Source of the DNA: Codonopsis lanceolata
Taxonomy: Eukaryota; Streptophyta; Magnoliopsida; Asterales; Campanulaceae
NCBI GenBank assembly: GCA_013146195.2
Contig: CM028381.1
Coordinates: 100,725,002 to 100,789,001, forward strand
DNA: 64,000 nucleotides
Direction of reading: 5' to 3'
A program made the position numbers and the translations under genes. Numbering within the stretch: position 1 is the stretch's first letter; every line of letters begins with the position of its first letter. The notes below the pieces were generated by a model. That model was not told where the DNA came from. It saw only the letters and a program-made list of their open reading frames with translations, and ran no database searches. Of this stretch, positions 33,852-44,500 are shown piece by piece.

Positions 33852-34204
33852 GGGCTCTCCCGAAAATACTCTCAAGCTTGTTTGAATGATGAAATTCGAT
33901 GAATTAAGATTTGGCTACCGTTCACGGTACACTCCCTCAGATTTGGCTAAGTTGGTTTCAAAGTGGGAAATTTGTATTAATTATTTGAATATGTATGATT
34001 TTTCAGAGAAGATGATGACATGGGCAAAATATGCATTTAACAAAAATTAACCATCGAACTTAACGTCCATCCAAAAAAGGGGTTAACGTGCAAGATAACT
34101 TTGGTACAGTGGCCATCCCGAAAATTTTGAAGTCTCAGTGGCCTAATTGCAACCTTTTAAAAAGTACAGTGGCCCAAAGGTGTGTTTTGCTTATTTTAAA
34201 TTAC

Positions 34205-34480
34205 ACAGAAACACAATGAAGAAGAAGAACAACAACAACAACAGGAGATGAATAAGTAAAAGAGTACGAAGTTAGGGTGATGAAGATACAGTTATGCATT
34301 AACCATCGTTCTTCTTCATCACCTAACTCCCCACTCTCTTTCCTCTTCATCCATAACCACCACGCTTTTTTTGCGTCTTCGGGTGGACAAACTTACCAGG
34401 GTGGAGAAGAAAAAAAAATTACATTGATTCTATAATTTACGCATTATTAAAACAATTGAATGAAAAAAGACTTTTTCGGT
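34205..34480. repeat. Right copy of the dispersed direct repeat (partner at 30400-30760)
   Basis: See the left copy for the shared blocks. Here the block begins CACAATGAAGAAGAAGAAC and ends TTTTTCGGTTGAAAAAA. A G-run at 34564-34574 follows. Confidence 0.65.
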
Positions 34481-35660
34481 TGAAAAAAACCAAAGAACGC
34501 GGGACCATAACCAAAAAAAAGTTTGGGGTAAAGGCACTTGCCAGCAATTTCTCAAAAAAAAAAGGGGGGGGGGGAAAGGAAAAGATGGTCCAAACTAAAG
34601 TAGCAACAAGCCCAACTGAATCATCCCCCTCGTCTGGGTTCCAACCAACAAGATAGGTCCGTTACCACCAAGCCCAATGAAAAAAAAGAGCAGGTCTTCA
34701 CCCCTCCAGTAGAAGTGTAGAACAACGAACACCCTCTCACCTAGGGGTGGCAAAATAGGTGTTATGGATGGATAATAACCTATTATCCATGTATCCATAA
34801 CACTCATTTTGCCACCCCTACTCTCACCATCCCAGAAAACCACATCCTCTGCCAAAGCCATGGCTGAATCCTCTAATGATGTTTTCGAAGCAGCATAGGA
34901 GTACCTGCCCGTGGCATGGATTGTGAATGTTTACGAGCATGTTCATCTAATGTTCTCAAACAAGCCCCAAGTCGTGTCTCCTGGACTCCATATATTTTCT
35001 TAAGTTGTGTGTTTGAGTTTGAATATTAAATCTCCAGCTTGACTTCTTAGTTCTCCAACATTTCCATGCATCTTTCCAAAATCTCTCAGACTGGACAATG
35101 AGGGGCCAGACATGGCTTTGGTACTTGGTAGGGGAGCTAGTGGATATGAATTTTCGAGATGGTGGGTGGGTGGATATGATTTCAACTGAAACTATTAACG
35201 CTCCCCCATGTCCTCTTGTAAAAGTAAGTAAAACAATGAGGTAAGTAAATACGGAGCATTACTTGAAATAAGAAGTGTAGGCAAATCAATCAACAATTTA
35301 TGGAAAGTAAAAACAAAAAACACTTGACACTTCTCGAGAATTAAACAAATAGATAGAAATGGTTGTTTCAAGTTTCAACCTTCAAATCAAGGATTAATCC
35401 TTCCTTATGAAAGGGTCAGCACAAATGCACAATGAAACAACCAAGAATTTTGCAGATGTTTAAATTCCAAGCCAACTTAAAAAGGAACATTTCTTACACT
35501 TGCTTCATAAAACAAGGATTTGAATGCTTTTACAGTACTGAACTTACATAATACGAAGTTGTATAGACTTCATCATCAAGAACTGAAAGCCTTATTTACT
35601 TTAGTTTCTAGGAACAAGCGGCCATTCTTGAGTCTATTGTTCTTGCATGCATTGGAAAGA
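34481..35660. other. Spacer with an unidentified broken coding stretch, split by a MITE
   Basis: On the minus strand around 34900-34600 an open frame (…RYSYAASKTSLEDSAMALAE, then DVVFWDGE) is interrupted exactly by the 79-bp hAT-type MITE and continues on the other side (RVFVVLHFYW). It looks like an old gene piece, but I cannot name the family. The rest shows nothing. Confidence 0.45.
34742..34820. mobile_element. 79-bp hAT-type MITE
   Basis: Nearly the whole length is one hairpin: TAGGGGTGGCAAAAT at the left pairs with ATTTTGCCACCCCTA at the right, and the centre (GGATAATA/TATTATCC) also pairs. The 8-mer CTCTCACC flanks both sides (34734-34741 and 34821-34828), as expected for hAT transposition. 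Confidence 0.95.
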
Positions 35661-35663
35661 TTT

Positions 35664-38600
35664 CAGTCCAGATGCCCATTGGCTTCATAAGCTGTACATG
35701 CACAAATGAACATGTCAAAGCATAAGTTAGTCAGATATAAGGGTAAAGAATCATCTGACTCAATAAATCATTGGCAAAAGCCACAAGTTTTCTGCACAAC
35801 CGTCTCAGTTACCACTATTTTGCATTTGTTTCTAGTATTCTGCTTGTGCATTTTAAATGAAGCAAAATAAGATAGTTCTTAGCTTTTGGTGTTGATTTTG
35901 GCTGACTGGCAGAGCTAACCAGTCATGATTCGAGATGAAGTTGATTGACACTTGGGGCATGCCATGGACGAATGGTCTCATAATTAAAAAAAGTAAGGGG
36001 AATTTTCCATTTAGGGGGCCAATCAAACCCAGAAAATGTTGATCTAAACACAATCTGAACAAGAAGCGCCATTCTTCTTTTTTATAGTTTTTCAAAAGAA
36101 AGTGAAACCTATTATTTGAAGGTCCATTAACAAACTTTCTAAAACAAGGGCATTGGCGTTTATACACAAATAATAAATGGAAAATCACTAAGGGTTCAGG
36201 GGATCATGATGTTAGGTAGCAAAATACTGAAGCTATGCTGATGGATCGGTCAGTGAGGTTAGACATTGATCTGGCCAAGAAATTAGTGTAGACATATGGG
36301 CCCAGCAAGTGACACCCTTCTGTTTCCCATAAAAACCATTTACATGAACCAGATCATTTCATACCCACATTTCCAACAAAAGCTGTGAATACACTGAATA
36401 ACAATATGAATGTGTTCTCTTCATGCCCGCCTAATTTTTGCATCAACATATATGCCTTTCTTACACTACAAACAGCAGATGACTACTAAAGTAAAACAAA
36501 GAACCATAAGACAGGCAATCAGGCAATTGACAGGAATCGCTCCATCAGTCTTTCCATTTGTGATAAAGTGATAACCTGAAGCTGTGAAGTTAGTGATGGC
36601 TCCACTCAGGGGCGGACCCATGTATATGGGTTTGCTTTCACATGAAGGCACTCAATTTTTTTTATTTTTTTTCTTCTTGTAAGTATATGGAAAAATAGCT
36701 GGTGACCCACTCAAATTCCGAGTGTCCCTACTGGGCTACAGCAAAGAGAGGTGAGAGAATTGAGAATTGAGATTATCAATTTATCAAACATTGACGTAAA
36801 CTTGAAACTCTCACTTCTTTATTTATTTTATCCGAATTGGAGCTTTTTATTTGGGGTTAAAATAGTTTATTTAAGGGATGAATTTGGGTAGTAAAACAAG
36901 TAAACAACCTTTATCAAAGAGAGGCGAGAGAATTGAGAATTGAGATTATCAATTTATCAAACATTGACGTAAACTTGAAACTCTCACTTCTTTATTTATT
37001 TTATCCGAATTAGGGCTTTTTATTTGGGGTTAAAATAGTTTATTTAAGGGATGAATTTGGGTAGTAAAACAAGTAATCAACCTTTGGAGTCGAAATTAGG
37101 ACTTTTTTATTTGAGATGAATCTTGAGTTCATGATGTTGTATCCAAAATTAGAGCTTTTTTATTTTGATAAATATTAATTTTCAGATTTACTTGGGTGCA
37201 AATTGTAATTATTTGTGAATTTGTGATGTTTGGGTTTGGGGATTTGTTTGGGTTTAATGATTTTTGAGCTATTGTTACTTGTTTAAATTGTAATATGTAG
37301 TTGCGTGCGATATTTTTAAGAACAAACTAATTTGATAATTTAGTGTTAATTGTGAACCCACCGAAGAAATTTCCTGGATTCGCCACTGGCTCCACTTACA
37401 TACATTACATGTCAAACTTTTGATGAATGTAATAGAACTGACACTGGCACATTACTACAAGTGCAATGACCAATTTCATTATGCATCAGTGGCGCCAAAC
37501 TCAATATCCTTAGGAATCAATGGAATGTACCAACCAAATGGAAACTCAAGAAAAATCATGCGTTGCTATTCTAGTTCAAGAAATTTGGTGTAATTGAATT
37601 GCCAAACCTAAACATTTAGCCAATGCTGTTGCTCATATTTCCATATTCAATTTTAAAGAGTTGATTGAGGTGTGCTTCCTATACAAATAGACGGTTTAAC
37701 AAGTGCCCTAGGGGTTATTAATTAGCATTTCCAATTCAATATTCAAGTTACAAGGCTTCGCCAAGACACTTGTTAAGAAGCTAAAGTCGAATATATTCCA
37801 AGTTAGGAACCAATGCCAATACATTTGTGCTAGTCTAGCATCCATTACAGAACATTAACAAGAGTCGTTTTGAACACTTGTTAAGAAAACAGGTTTGCTA
37901 TAAAGGAAGCAAGTAAATAAGAGGATACAAGTCCGTACCTGGACCACATCTAATTTCGCACTTGCGGTTACAACGTGCCGAAAGCCTTGCTGAAAACAAG
38001 AGCAAAAACAAATTAACAAGAAAGAGGATCAAGAAACAAAATAAAGGCTGTGTTTGTATACACGTATAGTTTTGTCATTTGCAACTTGTGATGTATCTTT
38101 TGATTCAATAATCAAGTGGTGATCCAGGTCAAGTTGTGCACATCCAATTTAATCCGCCTTCCGGGCCAGGTCATCCATCGTTGCCCAGGAAAGAGTTGCC
38201 ACTTCGTCGAGGTGTGTTCAAATAACAGTAATACAGTCAATAGAAAAGGTGAAATCTACAGACAGATTAAAAGAGCTAGTACAGTTTTAAGTTCATTTAA
38301 AGTACTCTCAAAAATTTGTTCCAAACAAGTCTTTTTCTTCTACTCAGATATTACCCTCCGTTCCGAGCAAAAAGTCCACTATTCTATTTTTGGACGTTTT
38401 AGTTAATTTTAGTTAAAGAGTTCATTTTAAAAAATTAAGGCATAAAAGTCTAGTTACTACAAATGTTATTTTCTTAGATAATTTGATTTTCAAACGGGAT
38501 TTTTGCCCAGAACGAGGGAGTATTATTTTAATAAGAACCCTAAAAAGAGATGTCAATTTAAGACGGAGAGAACAATCATTTCTCCATCGATAAACTATAA

Positions 38601-38796
38601 AGATTTGGAAGAAAGAATAATCTGAAGGGGAAGCAGAGCAGAGGAAAGCAAAGGAAAAAGTTTTACGGTCGAGATTAACGCAGGCAGTCGTGCAAGCATC
38701 ATTGCAGTCGGAGGCATCAGATTTCACCACCACAGTGTTGCACGATGTAATCACCAGGAGTGTTAAAGCTACAGCCAGCATCATCTTCTTCTCCAT
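35664..38796 (-). CDS. Small secreted cysteine-rich peptide (69 aa, three exons)
   Basis: Exons on the minus strand: 38796-38667 (130 nt), 37989-37939 (51 nt) and 35692-35664 (29 nt, ending TGA). All introns are GT-AG and phases join into 210 nt including the stop. Exon 1 encodes a signal peptide (hydrophobic MLAVALTLLVITSC core) followed by CNDACTTAC; exon 2 encodes CNRKCEIRC. The mature peptide thus has two C-x3-C-x3-C clusters, suggesting three disulfides, and a short acidic-ended tail. I do not recognise a named family; a thionin-like or hairpinin-like role in defence or signalling is possible but unproven. Intron 1 holds a Stowaway-like MITE and intron 2 a hAT-type element. The start was chosen because it directly precedes the signal peptide. 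No break is seen. Confidence 0.7.
36607..37388. mobile_element. hAT-type non-autonomous element in intron 2 of the peptide gene
   Basis: Ends CAGGGGCGGACCCATG at the left and GGATTCGCCACTG at the right (imperfect terminal inverted repeat). The identical 8-mer GCTCCACT lies on each side (36599-36606 and 37389-37396). The 782-bp interior has no coding capacity. It contains a tandem duplication of about 174 bp (36745-36918 and 36919-37085) that is almost identical between copies. Confidence 0.9.
36745..37085. repeat. 174-bp tandem duplication inside the hAT-type element
   Basis: Both units begin GAGAGGnGAGAGAATTGAGA and run through ATTTGGGGTTAAAATAGTTT to GTAGTAAAACAAGTAA, with only a few differences, so the duplication is recent relative to the element. 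Confidence 0.9.
38354..38520. mobile_element. Stowaway-like MITE in intron 1 of the peptide gene
   Basis: CCCTCCGTTCCGAGCAAAAAG at the left is mirrored by TTTTTGCCCAGAACGAGGGAG at the right. TA dinucleotides flank both ends. The 167-bp interior is AT-rich and non-coding. Confidence 0.8.
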
Positions 38797-39161
38797 TGAA
38801 TCGATCTTCTTCTCTTGTGTTGGATTTGGATAGATGAGGGATATTGTTTTTGTAGATGATGGATTGGAGAATAGCCCCTCTCTTTGTACAAAACTGCAGA
38901 GTTGCCACTTGCCATGGGCACGGACTTTAATTCACCAGCACTCAGCAGCCTCTCCTCTTGCTTTCACACACGAACTCAATAGTACGGTGTATTAAATTCA
39001 TCCATCTGTTGACAATTTCGACTATCTGAATAAATCTCGAGTAGTCTCCTGTACGAAGCCTCAATCCCAACAACTCAACCCACCATAGCCGATGGAACAC
39101 TGGGTTAAGGAGAATCCATTTTTATAAAAGATATATCCATCATATCCAAGTTTTTTGTTGT
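38797..39161. other. Upstream region of the peptide gene
   Basis: Presumed promoter and 5' UTR of the minus-strand gene that starts at 38796. No clear core promoter motif could be assigned by eye. Confidence 0.4.
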
Positions 39162-39170
39162 AAATCTTTA

Positions 39171-39985
39171 GGATCGCGCTATTGAAAATTTCGTTCCTCT
39201 CCAAGTTGACCCCACCCCCCAAAAATCTCTCAAAATTCAAACTTCCTACTTTACCCTTCCCTATCCAAGTTGACCTCCCTCACACCCCCCTCATTGCCTC
39301 GTCCCTCTCCCCCACCTCCCTCCCCCCACACCACAACTTCTTCTCTCCCCTTCCATCACCATCTCCTCCCCCTCCCCCATCATAGTATACTCACCCCCGC
39401 ATCATAGCCTCGTCCCTTCCCCCCTCATGCCCCCATTCTCCCTCTTTTTAAAAAAATAAAAAAATTAATTTCAGGTTTGTTCGACCCTGGTCAACCGAAC
39501 AAACTTGTTCTGTTCGGCCATGGGTGACCGAATAGCCTTGTGGCCGAACAACACAAGGTAGTTCGGTCACCCATATCCGAACATAACAAGTTTGTTCGGT
39601 CAACCAGGACCGAACAAACCTAGAATTATCAATTTTTTAAAGGGAGAAACGAGGAAGAATAGAGGTGTGAGGGGGGGGAAGGGATGAGGCAATGAAAGGG
39701 GAGAAGGTGGTGATGGAAGGGGATGGAAGAAGCTGTGGATTGGGGGGAGGGGGAGGCGGTGTAGGAGGGAGGGAGGAGACAATGAGATGGGGGGAGGGAG
39801 GTAACAGTGAGGTGGGGGAGAGGGAGGAGGCGGTGTGGGGGAGGGAGGAGATAGTGAGGTGGGGGAGAGGGAGGAGGCGGTGAGGGGGTGGGAAGGGGGG
39901 TCAACTTGGATAATGAAGGGTAAAATAGGAAGTTTTGATTCTAGGGGGTCAACTTAGAGTACGGGGGGTCTTAATAGCGCGATCC
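39171..39985. mobile_element. 815-bp fold-back element (Mutator-like)
   Basis: The ends GGATCGCGCTATT and AATAGCGCGATCC are perfect complements, and the 9-mer AAATCTTTA flanks both sides (39162-39170 and 39986-39994). The left arm is C-rich (many CCCCC/CTCCC runs) and the right arm is the matching G-rich strand. The centre (39473-39620) is a strong palindrome built on TTTGTTCGG/CCGAACAAA and TGGGTGACCGAA words. No gene is carried. The Pro-rich or Gly-rich reading frames across it are by-products of the base skew. Confidence 0.85.
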
Positions 39986-39994
39986 AAATCTTTA

Positions 39995-41556
39995 TTACTC
40001 TCATCCCGTTCCGTTAAATGTTAATATTGGCGTCCTCCCCTCAGGTTTGACTAAATTACAATGCTATCCCAAATGTTTGTAAACAATGCGAACCCCATAT
40101 CCAATCCATCATTCATCAACACCAAACCTTTCTAGTAGTGAATTTTGTTAGTATACGTGGTTGGTTGCCTATTCATCAATTGGACTCATCCACTGGTAAT
40201 CATCTATGATGATTGACTACAATTTCCATTAGTGAATCTATTCTTTTATGCTTTATTTTAAATTGTTGTGATAGAAGTATGTAACTAATTAATTAGCAAT
40301 AACACATAGCGGTTTCTTGGAAATATTACCATGATTCTAAGTTTTGATGATGGACATTATTCAAAGTGATTATTGTTAGTCATACATATGTTCTCTTCCA
40401 TTTTGATCAATCCCCCGTTTGTATTCATCTCTTAGTAAGTTTCCATCCATTTGTACTCATGCTTTCAATATATATATATATACATGTGTGTGTGTGGGAG
40501 GGTGGGTGTATTGTTGAGATTTGATAATCTCGTTAACAAAGGAGATAGAGGAGAAGAAAGAAAAGAGATTTAGGAAAATCTAAGGAAAAAGTGACTCCTA
40601 AGTTGTATAGCTTAAGAAGGTAAATGACAAAAATACTTTTGAAAGGGCTAGCTAATATACCTCAATATTAATTTTTTAATTACTTTAATTAGAGACGAAT
40701 AAAATCTAAATAAAATACAAATTCAAAAATTTAATATATGAATAAAGCTTTTAAATATCCAAAAGATAATCTAATCCAATACAAGTCCAATAATTTCTTA
40801 ACGAATAATAGATTTGACTGATTCAATCAATTTACAGCCTACTTGAAAGCTAGCTAAAGAAAAGCTCACATGGCCACCACTGACTAGGCACCAAGCCCAA
40901 GAGTTAAGATCCCTTTGTTTTTGGATTTGTATAAACAGATTTTAATTCCTTTCTTCTCCCTGAGGTATCTCAAATCTAAATTCTCTCTTTTCCCTAGTTG
41001 ATTTTTTGTTTAACTTTGATATTTGATTTAAATACTAGTTTCATGTGTCATGTATTGGAAATGGAGTGAAGTTGAGACTCAGCTGCTCCTCATTTAGTGT
41101 GTGCCATCTCCAGATTGTGATTTATTTAATATTCCTCAGATTCTCGAAAATATATAAATGGTTTTTGGGTATTCCCAATTGTAAATTTGGGTCACGGGAA
41201 ACGAGAAGTAGTAATTCAAAGAAGATAGAAATAAGTAAAGTTACAATTGGATGCGGTATCAATCAATGTCAAATAAAAGACTTGGTGAACTAGTTCATAA
41301 TATTATCTACCTCTAATGACAACATAAGCTTCAAAATGTTTTGAGCAGCAAAGAACGAAAAGAAGGTGAGGTGGCACTGACGACACAGAAGAAAATTTCG
41401 TGATCTAACATTTGATAATTTAAGCTTATCTATTATTAATCTTTGACAGTTGCATAAGCTAGCCAACATTAAGCTATGAGGCAAAATTGTCCTTAACCAA
41501 AACAACTGTGTTTTGTAACCAAGTTGCAATTTTTTTCCTCTATCAATGTTTTTGTT
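39995..41556. other. Intergenic spacer downstream of SPP
   Basis: AT-rich DNA with a short TA/TG microsatellite at about 40468-40497. The 3' UTR of SPP should lie at its right end (below 41557). No other gene recognised. Confidence 0.5.
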
Positions 41557-44500
41557 TCACTCTTCTTTCTTGCTAGTTTTATCATCCTCTACAGCTTCTG
41601 GGGTAGCAGTTTTAGACTCGTCAAACTCCAACAACTGCAGAAAATTTGGATTAGTTGTTTCCCCAACACTTGCAAACCTAACTTAAAAGTTAAATATAAA
41701 CATAACATACCGGTTTAACATCCCCGTTCCATATGCAATGAATAGCCAAAAATCCAATCACTGCCGGTACAATATACAACAAAGCCGGCTGAAAGAGAAA
41801 CAAAAGAAAATGAATAAACATTTTGATTACAGTTACAAGTATGAACAGCAGAAATGGTGTCAATCAGTTATGCATTCCTCTACTTCAACGTACATTTTCA
41901 TAGGGAATCATCATGTTAATAAGTGCCCAAAATAACACAGTTCTAGAAACATGTTTTTTTTTTAAGTAAAGAGTTCTAGAAACATGTATACTGGCAATGC
42001 TCATCATCTCAACACATAGGGGAATGCTCCCAATGCAAATATTTCTGAAAAAGTATTCTTAACAAGTGTCCTCAGGGCACGTGTTAGATTTTATTTAATA
42101 TTAAGTCATCATGTACATCACTCACCTGTGCAGCTTGAAACCAGTTCATGACAACAATTGTAAGGATCACACCAACAGAGTAACCTACAAAGGCACTCTT
42201 GAAGTAGTGGCTCTCTTTCCCTCTGGACACATCAAATCGCAATGCCAATGCTACGAAAATGCCTGAAAAATAACGAGCAAATGGTGTTCAAGTACAAGTA
42301 CCCAGCCACCTTCCCCTCTCTCTCCAACAAAAATAAAATAAGGCGTAATAGGATTAGGATGCATAAACAAGCATGCAAAGTATGGCGTGTGCATCTAATA
42401 ATAGCATTGGCTACCTGTAATGGTAAAAGCGGATTCCCCAACTAGCATGACTTAATCAGAAACTAGTCTACTTTTCTAACTATCTCACAACACTCTAGAA
42501 AATGCAGAGCATGAAGCAAAGACTTGTTAAATGTAATCCTCAGTGCAGCAAACACCCCACCCCCTCCCCTACACACACACACACACACACACGCGCCCCG
42601 ATGAGGATGCACCAAAGTCAATACAGAATCCAGTGTCAAGGGAGCTGAAGAAAGCTGCTATCGAAAGAGTTAATAGAGACGCTTGGAGCAAGTGGACCCA
42701 AGGATTCGAAGGGACTTGGCCAATGTGCTAATATTACTGCCACCTAAAGTTGACTTGGGAAGGGGATAACCTTGGGTTCTCCAAGAAACGAATTGCACGT
42801 GGCAGTTAAGTTAATTAAGGAAGCAAGACACAAACATACCCTGCAGGGGCCCTCATTGACGATTGTAGAGTGTTTATTAACAAGCCTGGAGATGCTAAGT
42901 AGAGCATATCCTTTAGGAAGGCAAGAAAGTAGCGAATGGTCAAGCTAAGCTTAGCCACCACTTCTCCAGCTACTCGTACTATTTTTAATAAACCACAACC
43001 ACCACCCCAAAACCACACCTCTATTGAAGGATAAGGAATAGTTCTCCAGTTTGGGTTCATAAGTTAGTTTTCTTTCATCACCTTATGTACCAAAAACAAA
43101 AAAAAGAATTTACACATGAAGTGAGTGCCTTCAATCATGAATGTGCTCATTGACAAAAATACATGATACTGAATCAACCAAAGAAACCTAACGCCAAAGA
43201 GGAGATAAAATACCCACCCTCCAAATGAGTTCCCCTTGTCATTCTGGCCCATATCAGAATAAGTTTCCCATTTCCCAAAGGGTTAAGGTTTGTGTTGGAA
43301 ACTTGTACATGCTCCATTTCAAATTGCTTTCGTATTAATGAGGGCAAACTTGAAAAGATAAAGAGTTTCTTTGTCTCTACGTCCATTTACAATTATTTAC
43401 TCTCATTCTGAGAGAGGGAGAGAGTAGGACTTGCAATGGACTATAAGCAAGGGCGGATCTAGGTGGGGGGGGGAAGGGGTTATGGCTCTGATACCAAATA
43501 ATAGAGGGGGTTTAGGCAGATCTATAAAAGACCTGTAAGACTAAGACAAATAAAACTTAAAAGAAGAATAAAAAGATTGAAGATTAAAATTTAAACAAGA
43601 ACAACTAAGAAGATATTGTATTTCTTTCTTTTATTCCTCTGCTTATAAATGGAAATCACAGGCCTGTATATAGAAATCCGAAGCCAACTAGAATACAAGA
43701 AAAAACAACAGAAAATTAAGGTTATGACGTAAACCATGACGGTAGAGACTAATAATTAAACAAAAGACGTAAGCCATGACGGTTGAAACTAATAATTATA
43801 CAAAAGACGTAAGCCATGACGTTACCAACGGGAGTCCGGATGAGATGGGTCGTCTTCATATGGGTCCGGGTAAGACCCATCACTATTATTATCAATAATT
43901 AAGCCTTCATCCACTAATGATTCAGATGTTTCAAAAGTTGGGATGATGTGAGAAAAAAGCCATTGATCAAGAACGTCTCCACTTTGATGAAACAGGGTGA
44001 TCATGTGACCATGCGTGCATATCTAACATGATCTCAGAGGGGATGGTTTGAGGATTGACGATGTTGTCTAGCGAGGGCATTTTTTGTGTTTATGTAATAA
44101 AATTATCCATCATGCAAGTGGCTCCTGTGGATCAATCATAAATGAATGTCATGGGAGCATGGTATAGGAATGATTGCCCTTGATTTTCGATTGTTCAAGG
44201 ACGAAGGTATGTGCATGCCCTTCGAAACATTATGGTCACATAAGGTTGACGGCACGGAGAAAGCTGTTGTGTTGATTGGTGAGCTCAGAGGAACCATTGG
44301 AGTAATTTGAACAGGTTGTGAGACTGGGGTGGGGCACTGTCAAGCTGACATTGGAGGATGTATGAGAGGAGCTTAACAGAGTTAAATAAGATTCCTACGG
44401 TAGATATTTTAAACAAATACCAAAAGAAACAAAGTGCTTCTTTAGGGAATCTAACATGGATATGAAAGATGCTGAGGAAGGGAACTCGAGTCCTCTCATA

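Larger units (their letters stand above)
32683..34191. mobile_element. Pack-MULE carrying two convergent host gene fragments
   Basis: Terminal inverted repeats of about 130 bp: the left end is GGCAAAACACACCTTTGGG and the right end is its near-perfect complement finishing GTGTGTTTTGCT. The 9-mer TATTTTAAA flanks both sides (32674-32682 and 34192-34200). The 1509-bp unit has no transposase. It carries an ovate-family-like 5' coding piece on the plus strand and a YlmG-like piece on the minus strand, meeting near 33345. This is the expected structure of a chimeric Pack-MULE. Confidence 0.85.

Noticed and set aside
39182..39904. Pro/Ser-rich and Gly/Arg-rich open frames on both strands
   Set aside because: They result from the C-rich and G-rich arms of the fold-back element and have no domain.
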